A DNA stretch of 64,000 nt from Tetrapyrgos nigripes (Eukaryota; Basidiomycota; Agaricomycetes; Agaricales; Campanellaceae): assembly GCA_013368315.1 (NCBI GenBank), contig JAACJM010000203.1:1-64000 (forward strand). The letters run 5' to 3'. The translations under genes were made by a program, and so were the position numbers. Below the pieces are notes generated by a model. That model made no database searches. It was given only the letters and a program-made list of their open reading frames with translations, and was not told where the DNA came from. Shown piece by piece: positions 1 to 9,610 of this stretch; position 1 is the stretch's first letter; every line of letters starts with the position of its first letter.

Positions 1-184
1 GTGAAGCGAGGACAGCTCCGGACATCGTATTAAACAAAGACGAAGAGTCAGAAAGAACAACGTTCTGTCGAAATCCAGTAGAAGTCGGATTACCAGCCTG
101 AGTGCCAGATGTAGCTTGGCCAGGCGCGGGGTTCAGAGCGTCAAGATTGAACAAGTTTTCGGCACCAGCGTTTGTCGAGCCCAT
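1..184 (-). CDS. 5' end of an unrecognised gene, cut by the window edge
   Basis: Reading the minus strand from an ATG at 184 gives an open frame of about 61 codons that runs off the left edge without a stop. It begins MGSTNAGAENLFNLDALNPA and is rich in Asn, Thr, Gly and Ser, so it looks like a disordered N-terminus. No domain can be seen in so short a piece and I do not recognise it. The start was chosen as the only ATG that opens this frame. It could also be chance open frame, but the amino-acid composition and lack of stops make a real first exon plausible. Confidence 0.4.
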   Translation of the reverse strand, partial: MGSTNAGAENLFNLDALNPAPGQATSGTQAGNPTSTGFRQNVVLSDSSSLFNTMSGAVLAS

Positions 185-1191
185 AGGAACGAAGTGTGAC
201 GCAAGCTTTGAGAGGTTGGGAGTGTTTAGACTAAATTTTAGATTCGAGGTCCCGTAGGAGATCCTGTAGTGTTTTGTTCGCTCGCATAGATTTGAGTTCG
301 CTAATCGAGATTCCTAATATCGGTGATTTCTTCAACCTAAATATAATAGTCTGTCGTAGATTTTCGTTCCTCGCAACATTCGGTCGGGAATGTTAGGGCA
401 GATAGCATAGTGGTCTTGAAATGGTCCTGTAAAAACCTTCGAGGCTGGGATAGTAGTGCCGACCTTGATCTGGTCAGGAAGTGTGTTGATGGTCCGGTCA
501 TGGAAGGCGTCCGCTTGAGACCTCTGCATCCTTTCAAGTATTGACGCAAAATTAGATCTGAGAGGCGGCATAGTGGAAGGCGATTGACAGTGTCGAGGTC
601 GGCGGTCATACAGAGCAATTTTGGCAGAGCCTTAGTCCCATTTATACCAGTACTGTAGCCGTATTGACTTGACTGTGACGAAGGAGAACGATGGGGAATC
701 TCTACTCGTAAACCTCAGGTCAACGCGCGATGACGAAAAGAGGAAGGAAATCACTCACTCACTTCGCGTCGAAGTTGCCTGGAGTGTCAGTGGGTCATAT
801 ACCTACATAAAAGGTGTGTAAGCCTGTAAGGCCTTGGGCCATCGACGCGTAATCGAGCCAGTACATCCGCAAGATTAGAAAAATATCCGGTCCTTGTACA
901 TCTGAGGTAGGTATTCGTCTGTGGCCTTGTCCTAAAATTAGCCTGGAGACCAGTCTTTAAAGTTTATAGAGGAAGCAGAGAAGATGAGTCGTTCTCTGTA
1001 TCAATCCTAAAATAGAAAACAAACCTGCGATCACATGACAAAAATGCTCCTCTTCTTGACCGTGACGGCACGCGATGGTCCAAGTCCCTTTAATTTGTGA
1101 TTCTGAATCTCCTGTCTTTCATTATCTTTGTCTTCAACTTGAACCTTGCACCTGACCTGTACATACCTCACCCACCTACATCCTCAACGTC
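185..1191. other. Intergenic, no supported gene
   Basis: About 1 kb between the left-edge gene and the kinase-like fragment. Minus-strand open frames of 79 and 93 codons overlap each other at 332-618, but neither shows a recognisable motif and no splice-linked continuation is visible. The stretch probably holds the 5' flanks of the two neighbouring genes. Confidence 0.4.
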
Positions 1192-1737
1192 ATGCCTCCC
1201 TCTACAACCACAACGGAGTCTACTATCTTCATCGCTCTTCTAAAACGAGTTGTTTTCAACTACGCTAACCTCGAAATTGCTGCCAATGGTCATCTTCGGC
1301 TCGTGAAATTTCTAGAACAAAGCCCTATTGGACCTGTATATTCTGCATTTGACCACGATGCCGAAAAGTGGTACGCCATATCGTGTATCATCAAGTTCGA
1401 TGACGGTTCTATGGATGCAAGTCTTCTCGACGGGCTGGAGGTTCTGAGTAAATTCTCGAACCCAAACATCGTCAGACCCTGGAGCGTATACAAGGAAATT
1501 TTCGACGGGGTCGAATTTGACTTCTTGGTCATGGACTATTTGACAGACTACTTGGCTTGCCCTTCGACGCGGAATATCTTGATGTTGTATGGGAACGGGA
1601 GTCGCTCGCAGACAGTCCGGATGCCAGTGTCTACCAGGTCTTCCGGCGCGGTCGCTGGCAAGAAGGGAGGTCCGAAATCTGGTAGAAAGGAAGGAAAGGC
1701 AAGGACATTATGGGCAAGAGTCAGGAGATCGTTCTAA
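1192..1737 (+). CDS. Kinase-like N-lobe fragment, probably truncated or frameshifted
   Basis: The first ~120 residues read like the N-lobe and hinge of a protein-kinase fold: a beta1-beta2 turn with SPIGPVYSAFDHD, an AISCIIKF strand where VAIK would lie, a helix, then NPNIVRPWSVYKE and the hinge-like FLVMDYLTDY. No HRD catalytic loop or DFG follows. After about residue 122 the frame becomes a basic Ser/Gly/Lys-rich tail. In the +2 frame from about 1553 a better-looking continuation exists (LGLPFDAEYLDVVWERESLA) that soon hits a stop. This suggests a decayed or frameshifted kinase-like gene rather than a full enzyme. The canonical Lys is not obvious. An independent small protein cannot be excluded. 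Confidence 0.4.
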   Translation: MPPSTTTTESTIFIALLKRVVFNYANLEIAANGHLRLVKFLEQSPIGPVYSAFDHDAEKWYAISCIIKFDDGSMDASLLDGLEVLSKFSNPNIVRPWSVYKEIFDGVEFDFLVMDYLTDYLACPSTRNILMLYGNGSRSQTVRMPVSTRSSGAVAGKKGGPKSGRKEGKARTLWARVRRSF

Positions 1738-2658
1738 GTCCGTGAGTGGATATACTCGGACTGTAGCACGGCCATTGATGAATTCTTTCAGCCAGGATCA
1801 CTATTCATGTCAGATCATTCTGCTCCTTTTCCTTGCGAGCACATTCATCTCTCTTTACCTTCCCTCGCATATATTCTCCTATGTCTCTTCCCACTGTTAT
1901 TCATCGTTGCGCTTTCTGTTTCCTCTCTCTTGCCTATTCCTTGTTTTCAGTCTGCTCTGGTCTCCTTCTCACTCTTCACTGTAACTTTTCTTTCACGCGT
2001 ACTCAGGCATCTACAGCCCTTCACTTTCCGTCATCATACCTGCCGACGTTATTTCTCCCTCTGCTTTCTACTCTGTCCGTTGACTGCCTTTTCTCTTTTT
2101 CTTTCATTCTTGCCGTTCAATATTTTTGCACTGTGTTTACTTCTCCTTCTTCGCTACATGTCTTGCACTTTCTTCTGCATACCCCTTTCTCTTATACCCA
2201 ATTCATTTTCCTCGTAAAGGATACACTTCCATTCACGCCTTTCCGAAAGTGGTCGTGCCGGGTGCCGGGTGCCGGCAAGAGACAATGTAGTGGCAACGCA
2301 GCGAAATGCGGTCCAAATGCCTGTTCCTCTCAGCCTCAGCAATTATCCAACCCCCGTTCAACGGTTCTGTTGTCACCTCTTCCTCAAATGTTTCTGCTTA
2401 TCAAATGGTTCAGTGTACAAATTCATCCAAGACCACAATCCCGGTCCTTGACCAGGAGAACTTGTCAGACGGATCGTACAATGAGGAAGGTACTTTGGCC
2501 AAGACAAGGATTTATTCAAGATCGTCCGGTGTTTAGAGAACTCCTACCAGCCATGCGCGTACTCTCCTCCACAGATGAGTAAGGGACTTGATAGCGACAC
2601 CTACATAAAAGGCTTAAAAGCTTGCGATGCCTACACCAAACTACCAAGCTCTCCAGTC
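1738..2658. other. Pyrimidine-rich intergenic stretch and promoter of DUF427 copy 1
   Basis: Roughly 1800-2220 is very rich in C and T on the plus strand. It produces several overlapping open frames full of Leu, Ser, Phe and Pro in all three plus frames, which is a composition effect and not coding. From 2572 to 2658 the sequence resembles the segment just upstream of the second DUF427 gene (4667-4744), sharing a cagatgagtaagg block and a ctacataaa box, so the promoter was duplicated with the gene. Confidence 0.6.
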
Positions 2659-4119
2659 ATGGCTCCCGCATTCACTACTCCGCACGTCGAGGACTCTCCA
2701 CGTCACCTTCGTGTACTCTTCGGTAGCTAGTTTATCGTGGACATTCGCAAGGCCAAGTTAGTGTAAGTCAGCCTCTTGTGATTCATACGGTACCATATCC
2801 TAAACTAACTACAACGTCATGGATACAGATGGGAACACCCAGACTCCCCCTACTACAGGTTATTCTTGATCGCAAGGAGTATGACAGGTGCGCAGGAAGA
2901 TTAGGAGGTTCACGGAGGACTGAAAAAACTATGAAATTTCGGACGGAATAAAAGTACAATGAAGGATCTTCTGTTTCATACTATGGGCTCCCGAATTAAT
3001 CGCACTGCAGCCTGCTTTCTACTTTCTCCTAGGCCTCCGTCCCTTTGAATAATAGGGAGTAGTGTCGATTTCTGGGTGTTCTTTGTGCATATGTCGCCGA
3101 AGATTATAGTTGTAAACAAAACCTGTATGATTTTTGCATCCAAGTGCTGGACAAAATAGTTCTGTACGAAACCAATCAAAACACGGAAGGACAAACAAAC
3201 GAAAAGACACCTACTTTGTTTGCCGTTCAAAGCGGAGTGGATTTTCAAGTGTTGCTTCAAATGATGTTCATGCGCAAAGCCCTTATGATCCGGGCATTTC
3301 TCACAGTACCAGCGCTCTGCAAAGGCAAATCAGAATATAATTACCAAAAGAAGGAGAGCGACTCACTCTGTTCACCCTCTGGGTGCATGTCCCGCAAATG
3401 TCTGGATATCGAGCTCTTTTCCAAGAATGTCCGGTTGCACTCGGGCTTCGGGCATGGATAACCCTTCCTCCGAAGTTCCTCCCGAGTTCCTCGACAGCAG
3501 CACTAAACAATCAAAATCCGAAGGAACTGCCATCTACGATATCGTCCCCGGTAACGCGGCACGCGCCCAAGGCGCAGCTACCGTCTTCACGTCCTCTCAC
3601 TCCGAACCGGCCCTCGCAGGTCTCACGAAACTCGATTTCGACGCGATGCACGCTTGGTTTGAAGAGGATGAGCAAGTCTACGTTCATCCCAAAGACCCAT
3701 ACAAATGCGCAGACGTCCTTCAATCTTCTCGACACGTTCGCATTGAAGTAAACGGGGTTGAGGTCGCCAATACCCATAAACCGAGGTTTTTGTATGAAAC
3801 TACGTTGCCTGTGAGGACGTATATTCCCAAGACGGATTGTAGACTTGATTTGTTGGTTCCGACGAGTTTCACTACGGCGTATCCTTACAAGGTAGGAACT
3901 GCCAGTTACAAGCTCGTTGGCATAGTTGGGCTGATGTTTTATCAGGGTGTGGCCAACTATTACAGCGTCAAGCTTGACAAGGATCAGATAGTCGAAAACG
4001 TTTGGTGGCACCGAAACCCCACCGTAGAGACTGCAGCCATCGGCGGTTATATTGCTTTCGAAGACGAGAAGGTGGATGTCTGGATTGATGGTGAAAAGCA
4101 AGAAAGGCCCGGTAACTAA
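2659..4119 (+). pseudogene. DUF427 family protein, broken tandem copy
   Basis: This is a damaged copy of the DUF427 gene at 4745-5593. Exon 1 begins MAPAFTTPHVEDSPRH and matches the intact copy, but a TAG at 2728-2730 stops it in the strand where the intact copy reads FGGKVIVDTRKAKLV. The intron and the start of exon 2 (WEHPDSPYY) remain recognisable. From about 2860 to 3465 homology is lost because an antisense zinc-finger fragment lies there. Homology resumes at PPEFLDSSTKQSK and continues to the stop at 4119 with NTHKPRFLYET and VDVWIDGEKQERP. The last intron (3892-3945) is 54 nt with no stop, so retaining it keeps the frame. The right part stays open from 3427, so a shortened protein is possible. 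The stop plus the insertion argue for a pseudogene. Confidence 0.75.
3019..3474 (-). pseudogene. C2H2 zinc-finger gene fragment (3' end) inside DUF427 copy 1
   Basis: Three exons can be joined in phase on the minus strand: about 3474-3367, 3316-3215 and 3161-3019, with GT-AG introns between them and a TAG stop at 3019-3021. Each exon holds one C2H2-type finger: C-x4-C-x12-H-x4-H (CPKPECNRTF...RHLRDMH), then C-x2-C-x14-H-x3-H (YCEKCPDHKGF...QHLKIH), then C-x4-C-x14-H-x4-H (CPALGCKNHTGF...RHMHKEH). The protein ends in a basic tail KGRRPRRK. No start codon precedes the first finger; upstream the frame runs into the antisense of the DUF427 gene. It is therefore the 3' part of a DNA-binding-type zinc-finger gene, moved or left here without its 5' end. 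Conserved introns indicate a DNA-level event, not a retrocopy. Confidence 0.65.
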
Positions 4120-4744
4120 GATTCTTGGAAAGGATGTTCACGGTGTAACTCTTTGGTAGCTTGGCAAACGCGAATATCATTTAGAGTTTGATGACGGCGG
4201 TTAGTGTTCTACTGGTTCAAGCACAATACATACAGATATCCACAGTAGGTGAAGCTCGTGTCTACGATGTCCCCAGTGGAACATTCGACCAGAGGGACGT
4301 CAAAATAGCGGAACTACACGTCCAGGATCCTTCTTGAAAGATTGTTGCGGATACCGTAGAGTACACCGCTCCGGAAAACCGTTCCGCACAAGTGCGGGTA
4401 CTTCCCGTGGTCCCTACAAGAAACAGCGGGTACTTGGTAGCCGCCGTGTTCTGTCCCATTGTAGTCAACGGAAAGCCGCAGCGTTCTTCGAAAAGTCTTT
4501 TTCGAGGTCGGGAATTTGCACAGATTTCCAGAGTCCGGAATCCGACACCGGATATCCAAAAGTACCTGTTTACGCCAATGGAGAGACTCTGTCAGCAAAG
4601 TCCGGAGAGTGGTTGTACAGTGAGAAAGTGCGTTCTCCAATGACAAAGATACCAGTCAGATGAGTTGCAGATGAGTAAGGGGCCTGGTAATGTCATCTAC
4701 ATAAACGCTCGCAATGTCTCTTCCAAACCACCAGTTCTCTAATC
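4120..4744. other. Intergenic between DUF427 copies
   Basis: Several overlapping open frames of about 70-110 codons occur on both strands (4262-4663), none with a recognisable motif. The last ~80 bases are homologous to the region upstream of the first copy and are the likely promoter, with a ctacataaa TATA-like box at about 4697. Confidence 0.4.
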
Positions 4745-5593
4745 ATGGCACCTCCATTCACCAAACCACACGTTGAAGACTCTCCCCGTCGCGTTCGTGT
4801 ACTTTTCGGCGGCAAAGTCATAGTTGACACACGCAAGGCCAAGTTGGTGTAAGTTTGTCTCACTAGCTCTTGCCATAACTCTCTTATACTAATGTTACCG
4901 TAGATGGGAACACGCATGGTACCCTCAATACTATTTTCCCGGGTCCGAAGTTTCTCCCGAGTTCCTCGACAGCAACACTAAACAATCAAAACCCGAAGGA
5001 ACCACTATCTACGACGTCGTCTCCGGTAACGCACGCGCTCAAGGCGCAGCAACCGTCTTTCCCTCTTCCCATTCCGAACCAGCACTCGCAGGTCTCACCA
5101 AAATCACATTTAGTGCTATGAACGCTTGGTTCGAGGAGGATGAGCAAATCTTTGGTCATCCCAAAGACCCTTATAAACGCGTCGATGTGCTTCAGTCTTC
5201 GAGGCACGTACGCGTTGAAGTGAATGGAGTAGAGGTGGCCAATACGCATAAACCGAGGTTTTTGTATGAGACTGAGTTACCTGTGAGGACGTATATTCCA
5301 AAGACGGATTGTAGGCTTGATTTGTTAGTTCCGTCGAGTTTGACGACGGCTTGTCCTTACAAGGTATGTCGACTGCGATCTAGTTTGACTTATATCTCAG
5401 ACTTCACCAGGGTGTGGCCAACTACTACAACGTTCAGCTAGACAAGGACCAGACAGTTGAAAACATTGTTTGGTGGTACCGAAACCCCAACCTGGAGTGT
5501 GCTGCCATCAATGGTTTTGTTGCTTTCTACGATGAGAAGGTGGATGTCTGGATTGACGGTGAAAAGCAGGAGAGGCCCAAAACTCATTTCTGA
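4745..5593 (+). CDS. DUF427 domain protein, intact copy
   Basis: Three exons join in phase: 4745-4848, 4904-5361 or so, and a last exon starting about 5411, giving roughly 250 residues beginning MAPPFTKPHVEDSPRR and ending ERPKTHF. Family hallmarks are the KAKLVWEH strand near residue 35, YPQYYFP, TYIPKTDCRLDLL, the CPYKGVANYY turn and the WWYRNP...AFYDEKVDVWIDGE C-terminus. DUF427 (Pfam PF04248) proteins are small beta-rich proteins of unknown biochemical role, common in fungi and bacteria. The ATG is the first in a context shared with the broken copy upstream. The pair is a direct tandem duplication of gene plus promoter. Function cannot be inferred from the sequence. Confidence 0.85.
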
Positions 5594-5742
5594 AAGGGAG
5601 ACTTAAAGACGTCACTGTAATAACTGTATCAATTCACGAAGCTAAACAGACGTTACATCAATTGGTCGATAGTTCAAGGAAATACATGTAGATGCATGTC
5701 CCATAGAGGTATGACCTGAGAAAACCTCTCCACGCCGAGAAT

Positions 5743-7152
5743 TTACTCTTCGTCGTCGTCGTCGTCATCGTCATCAGCCTCTTCGAGCCACTGCGTGCAG
5801 AGTCAGTCTCTTGAAGACAAACAAGTGGACAGAACGTACCTTCAAGAAGGGCTCACTAGCCTTTCTGACCTTCTTGCTGACATCCTTGTCGACGTACTTC
5901 TTGCTAACATGCGTACCCCACTGAGTGACGACCTCCTCCTCGATGATGTCGGCCTGGTACAAAGCCATGAGAATCTTGGGAACGGCAGGAATGAGATCAG
6001 GGTGGGAGATGCCCACGAGGCGCTCGATACCACCCAGGAGTGACTTTTGATGCTTCTCAGAGGTCACCATCTGGTGAATAATCGATCAGTAAACAGGTCA
6101 TAAGACAAAGAGGAGAAATCACCTTTGCAAACAAAGGCGAGTATTTTGGAATCTCTTCCAAAACATCCTCGGTGAAGAGGGCCTGGACAAGAACGAGAAC
6201 ACTCTTGTGCTTTTTCTCGATGCCGAGCTCCTCCGCCTTTTTGTAGACAGCGATAATGAAAGTCTTGGCATCTTCCGCATCGTCGCGTTCTTCCTCGACC
6301 CATTTGCCGAGCTGGGCGTAAGGGCTATTGATACCGTCGTCACTGCCTTCGTCATCACCACCAGCAATAGAAACGCCGGCGAGGCCACCTTCGAGAGCCT
6401 TGATACGTTGCTTGACGGCCTCAGGTGACGTATCAGCAGACCAGTCTTCTTTGGCCAAGGCAGTATCGTTGTTGAGATCCTTTGCCTCCGCCTTAATCTT
6501 CCTAGTCAACTCGTCATCACTCTCAGCACCATTCTCCATTACCTCCCCTTCACCGCTATCAGGCGTGTGGTCACCACCGCCTCCGACACCGGTAGCAGCA
6601 TCTCCGGTGCCAGTCTTCTTTTTACCCTTCTTAATCTTGACAGGAGGGTTCTTGAGGATGAAGGTGGTAAGCTTGTGCCTCATGTCGACACCGGTACGTT
6701 CACCGCAGGCCTTGCAATCCCTGATAATGTCCTCGCTACGACCTTGTTTCACAATCACAAGGTCGGTCTCAGGATTCTTGCACGACCTGCACAAGACGAA
6801 CTTGTCGATGAAACCGTCGAGAAGCTCGCGGAGACGGTCAGCATTGTGGGCACCATTGACGATGTAACGTTCATTTTTCTCGTCGAAAGTGGTCTGGGCG
6901 CCGAGTTCGCAACCAAAAAATTTGGTAGGATAGGTGGGTGGACGACTGAGGGCACGAGCGACGTCAACCATGTTGGGGATAACGGTTTTGATGCCATTGC
7001 CTTTGCCCTCAATTTTAGTGGTCAGGAGTGGCATGCTAGGAAGCCATTGTATGAGGATGAGGTCAAAGAACGAAGGCTTTCAGGACTCACCGGTAGCGGT
7101 AGAACTTGTCGTCGACATCACGACGAATATTAACAATTCCTGCAGAAGCCAT
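5743..7152 (-). CDS. TIF5: Translation initiation factor eIF5
   Basis: Four exons (7152-7091, 7035-6123, 6070-5840, 5790-5743) splice in phase to 417 residues, the usual size for eIF5. The start [12 protein letters not shown] and the KFYRYRMP motif match the N-terminal GTPase-activating domain; the conserved Arg that stimulates eIF2 GTP hydrolysis lies in this segment. A four-Cys zinc ribbon follows ([10 protein letters not shown]...CKACGERTG, about residues 120-150). Then comes an acidic/lysine-rich linker and a C-terminal HEAT-type W2 domain ending [15 protein letters not shown], the aromatic/acidic box that contacts eIF2beta and eIF3. The protein acts in the cytosolic 43S/48S pre-initiation complex. 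It is divergent to the LENG1-like gene about 1 kb away. Confidence 0.97.
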
Positions 7153-8193
7153 ATTGGGCAGTCAAAGATTTTCAACGCTGCATGCGAGGTGACAATGAGA
7201 CAAAAAGCCTATCTTTAAAGTGGCATAACTCACAGAACTGGGTAATTTGGACGTGAACAACACTCTCTTATGTCTGGATATACCGATTGGCGGCCGAAGC
7301 ATGAATCCTCTGCCTTCACAGAAGATGTTAGAGGGTAAGTTGGGGGAGTGGGTTGGCGAAATCGTGGGCAAAGAGACAGTGTTTGTGAGACAAAGCTCTG
7401 GACCGGATGAGTGATGGTGGTGGTTAGGGAGCAAGCAAGGGCTTCGTAATAGCCAAAAATTATACGTGTGCGCTCGGCTAATCATCGCCGAAAACTGCCG
7501 AGGCGTACGTATTTCTTTTTGGACGATGCCATTTCTACACAGTACAAATGCACGTTGGTTCGGAGGTTTCAGGGAATTGCAATACGGAAGGACATCGGGA
7601 GGCCGACTGCTGACACAGTCCCCCCCAAGTCAGCTTTGCAATGCGTATGCGTATGTGGTTATTATGTACAGATTTTACAGTGTCGTACCGACGGACTCGG
7701 ACGAAACAATATGTTTCAACCGGGATCCCACTCAAATCCCAACCCTATATAACAGTCCTTTACCCATGGTGAAAGGCATATCACGCTGAGGCTGCTTCGT
7801 CCCTTGCCGCTGAGACTAATGTACATCGAAACCAAGTGCCATAGTCTCTCTGTGTTAGCTGGGGCCAGTAGAGCTGTTTTGTACCTGATTTGAGGTCGGC
7901 GCCACAGTACTGTCTTGCCTACTACCAGTTGACTACCAGCTGTAGTAAGCTGTAGTACCACACTATGTACTTTTGATTGTACTAGCGGGATATAACGTCA
8001 AATTCTCCTAGGAGATAATGTTCATTTTTAAGCTGAACAAATCAATAGAAGATGCACGGCCTCGCCTCGGTCTGACAGGGATGTCTACTGGCTATATTGT
8101 ACCGTCGCGTCGGGCGTCAGTGCGCCGTGGGAAGGCGCTGACTGACTCTTTTGGGACGACAATGACCGTCCCACGACCTTCCAATATTGCGCC
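7153..8193. other. Divergent intergenic region between eIF5 and the LENG1-like gene
   Basis: About 1 kb with no supported gene. It must contain both promoters. A short repeated motif cluster (actaccag and ctgtagtaagctgtagta) lies at about 7920-7965. Open frames of 60-107 codons here have no motifs and overlap one another on both strands. Confidence 0.5.
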
Positions 8194-9370
8194 ATGGGCA
8201 AGCTCAACATCGCCCACCACAAATCTTACCATCCTTATCGCAGGGACAACATCGAACGTGTTCGTAGAGATGAAGAGGAAGCCAAACTAAAGGAAGCGCA
8301 GGCGGAGGGAAAGATGCTGTTAGCTGTAGGTCAACAAGCTTTACAAGATTTTTTGGTTTGACAGATCTAATATGTATGCAGGATTCAGAAGCCCGTATTG
8401 ACTTGCTACGAGAACGAGCAGGGCTTACAGCTGGACCGAGCAAGAAAAGCAAGAAACGACTCGAAGAAGAGGAAGAACTCCTTCAGTTGGCCAAGTCCAC
8501 TGAAGAGGTCACTTCTGCGGCTACGACTGCAAAACTCACGACCAAGGATGGACATATCAATTTCTTTGAAGATTTAGAGCAAGTAAGGGTCGTCTCTCTG
8601 TCTTAGTCGTCTTCCGTCTTCATTTGTACACTGTCAAAGTAACCAGCTGACTAGATTGCAGAATGCCATTGCTGCAGCAGTACACTCATCACGGATAGCC
8701 AAGTCAAAGTCATCAACAACTGAAGAAACAGATAAAGGTGTCCCTTTGGCACCTTCAGCCAAGGATCTAAACCCTTGGTACTCTGATCGTTCAGGTCGGC
8801 GGGAACGTGAGGCGGAAGACGAGGATGAATCTGCTCAGGAACGACGGTAAGTAACTTGATGTCTATGTCTATGTTTTACACCAGTTATATTGACTCTACT
8901 ATCTCTACAGGAAACGCGATTTAGCACGCAAATCCGTCCATGACCCTCTAACATCCATAACACATCAGTTAGCCATTTCATATAGACCTTCTCCATCGTC
9001 ATCATCATCTCGGTTCAAACACCCACCACCCTCATCCTCATCATCGCAAACACAAACTTCCTCCCAACCAACAGCAGTCACTGCACGCCTCACACGTGAA
9101 TCTTCCGAACACGAACGCGCTCTAGCTCTTATTCAACGCAAGAAGCGAGGAGCGGCCAAGGCGAGTGGGATTGGGAGCATGACGCCGAGCACGGTACATG
9201 GTGGAGAGGATGAAGAATATGGGGATATGTATAATAGAAGGGAGGTGAAGGAGGCGCATCGGTATAAGGATATGTTTAGAGGAAGAGAGAGGGACAGGGA
9301 TAGAGATAGAGATAGAAATAGGGAGAGATCTCGAGGAGGATATAAGGATAGGAGATGGGATGATAGGTGA
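8194..9370 (+). CDS. LENG1-like protein with CIR_N domain
   Basis: Exons 8194-8325, 8382-8582, 8662-8846 and 8911-9370 join in phase to about 325 residues. The N-terminus MGKLNIAHHKSYHPYRRDNI followed by ERVRRDEEEAK and DSEARIDLLRERAG is the CIR_N motif found in CIR, LENG1 and some pre-mRNA-splicing proteins (established family feature). The middle carries HINFFEDLEQ and LNPWYSDRSGR, which also fit LENG1 proteins. The C-terminus is Ser-rich, then a tail of alternating Arg-Asp/Glu (RDRDRDRDRNRERSR) typical of splicing-associated factors. A role in nuclear mRNA processing is likely by family, not shown directly. The ATG at 8194 gives the conserved N-terminus; upstream ATGs are out of frame. Confidence 0.85.
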
Positions 9371-9610
9371 TACTCTGTAGGCAAAGCCTTGTTTCTGCGG
9401 TTTGCTCGCCGTTGGCTTTATGCGTTGTGTATTTCAGTGTAGGTTGGTTGGTGCCTTATTCAGGGAAGCCTTTTTTAGTCCTATAGTTTTCTACCCAGAC
9501 TTCCACGTCAAACGCTACTGAACTGGCCTCGACATTGTTTACTTCAGATTATCAGCAGGATCTGGATATCCTGAATACTCACATTATGTTTCCTCTTCAA
9601 TGCCGACCAA

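Noticed and set aside
1833..2582. 249-codon plus frame
   Set aside because: Composition driven by the C/T-rich tract (Ser, Phe, Leu, Pro); overlapping frames are equally open and there is no domain.
3511..4101. 196-codon minus frame over DUF427 copy 1
   Set aside because: Antisense of a recognisable coding sequence; no motif of its own.
6328..7133. Long plus frames across eIF5
   Set aside because: Shadows of the eIF5 coding strand, caused by its codon usage.
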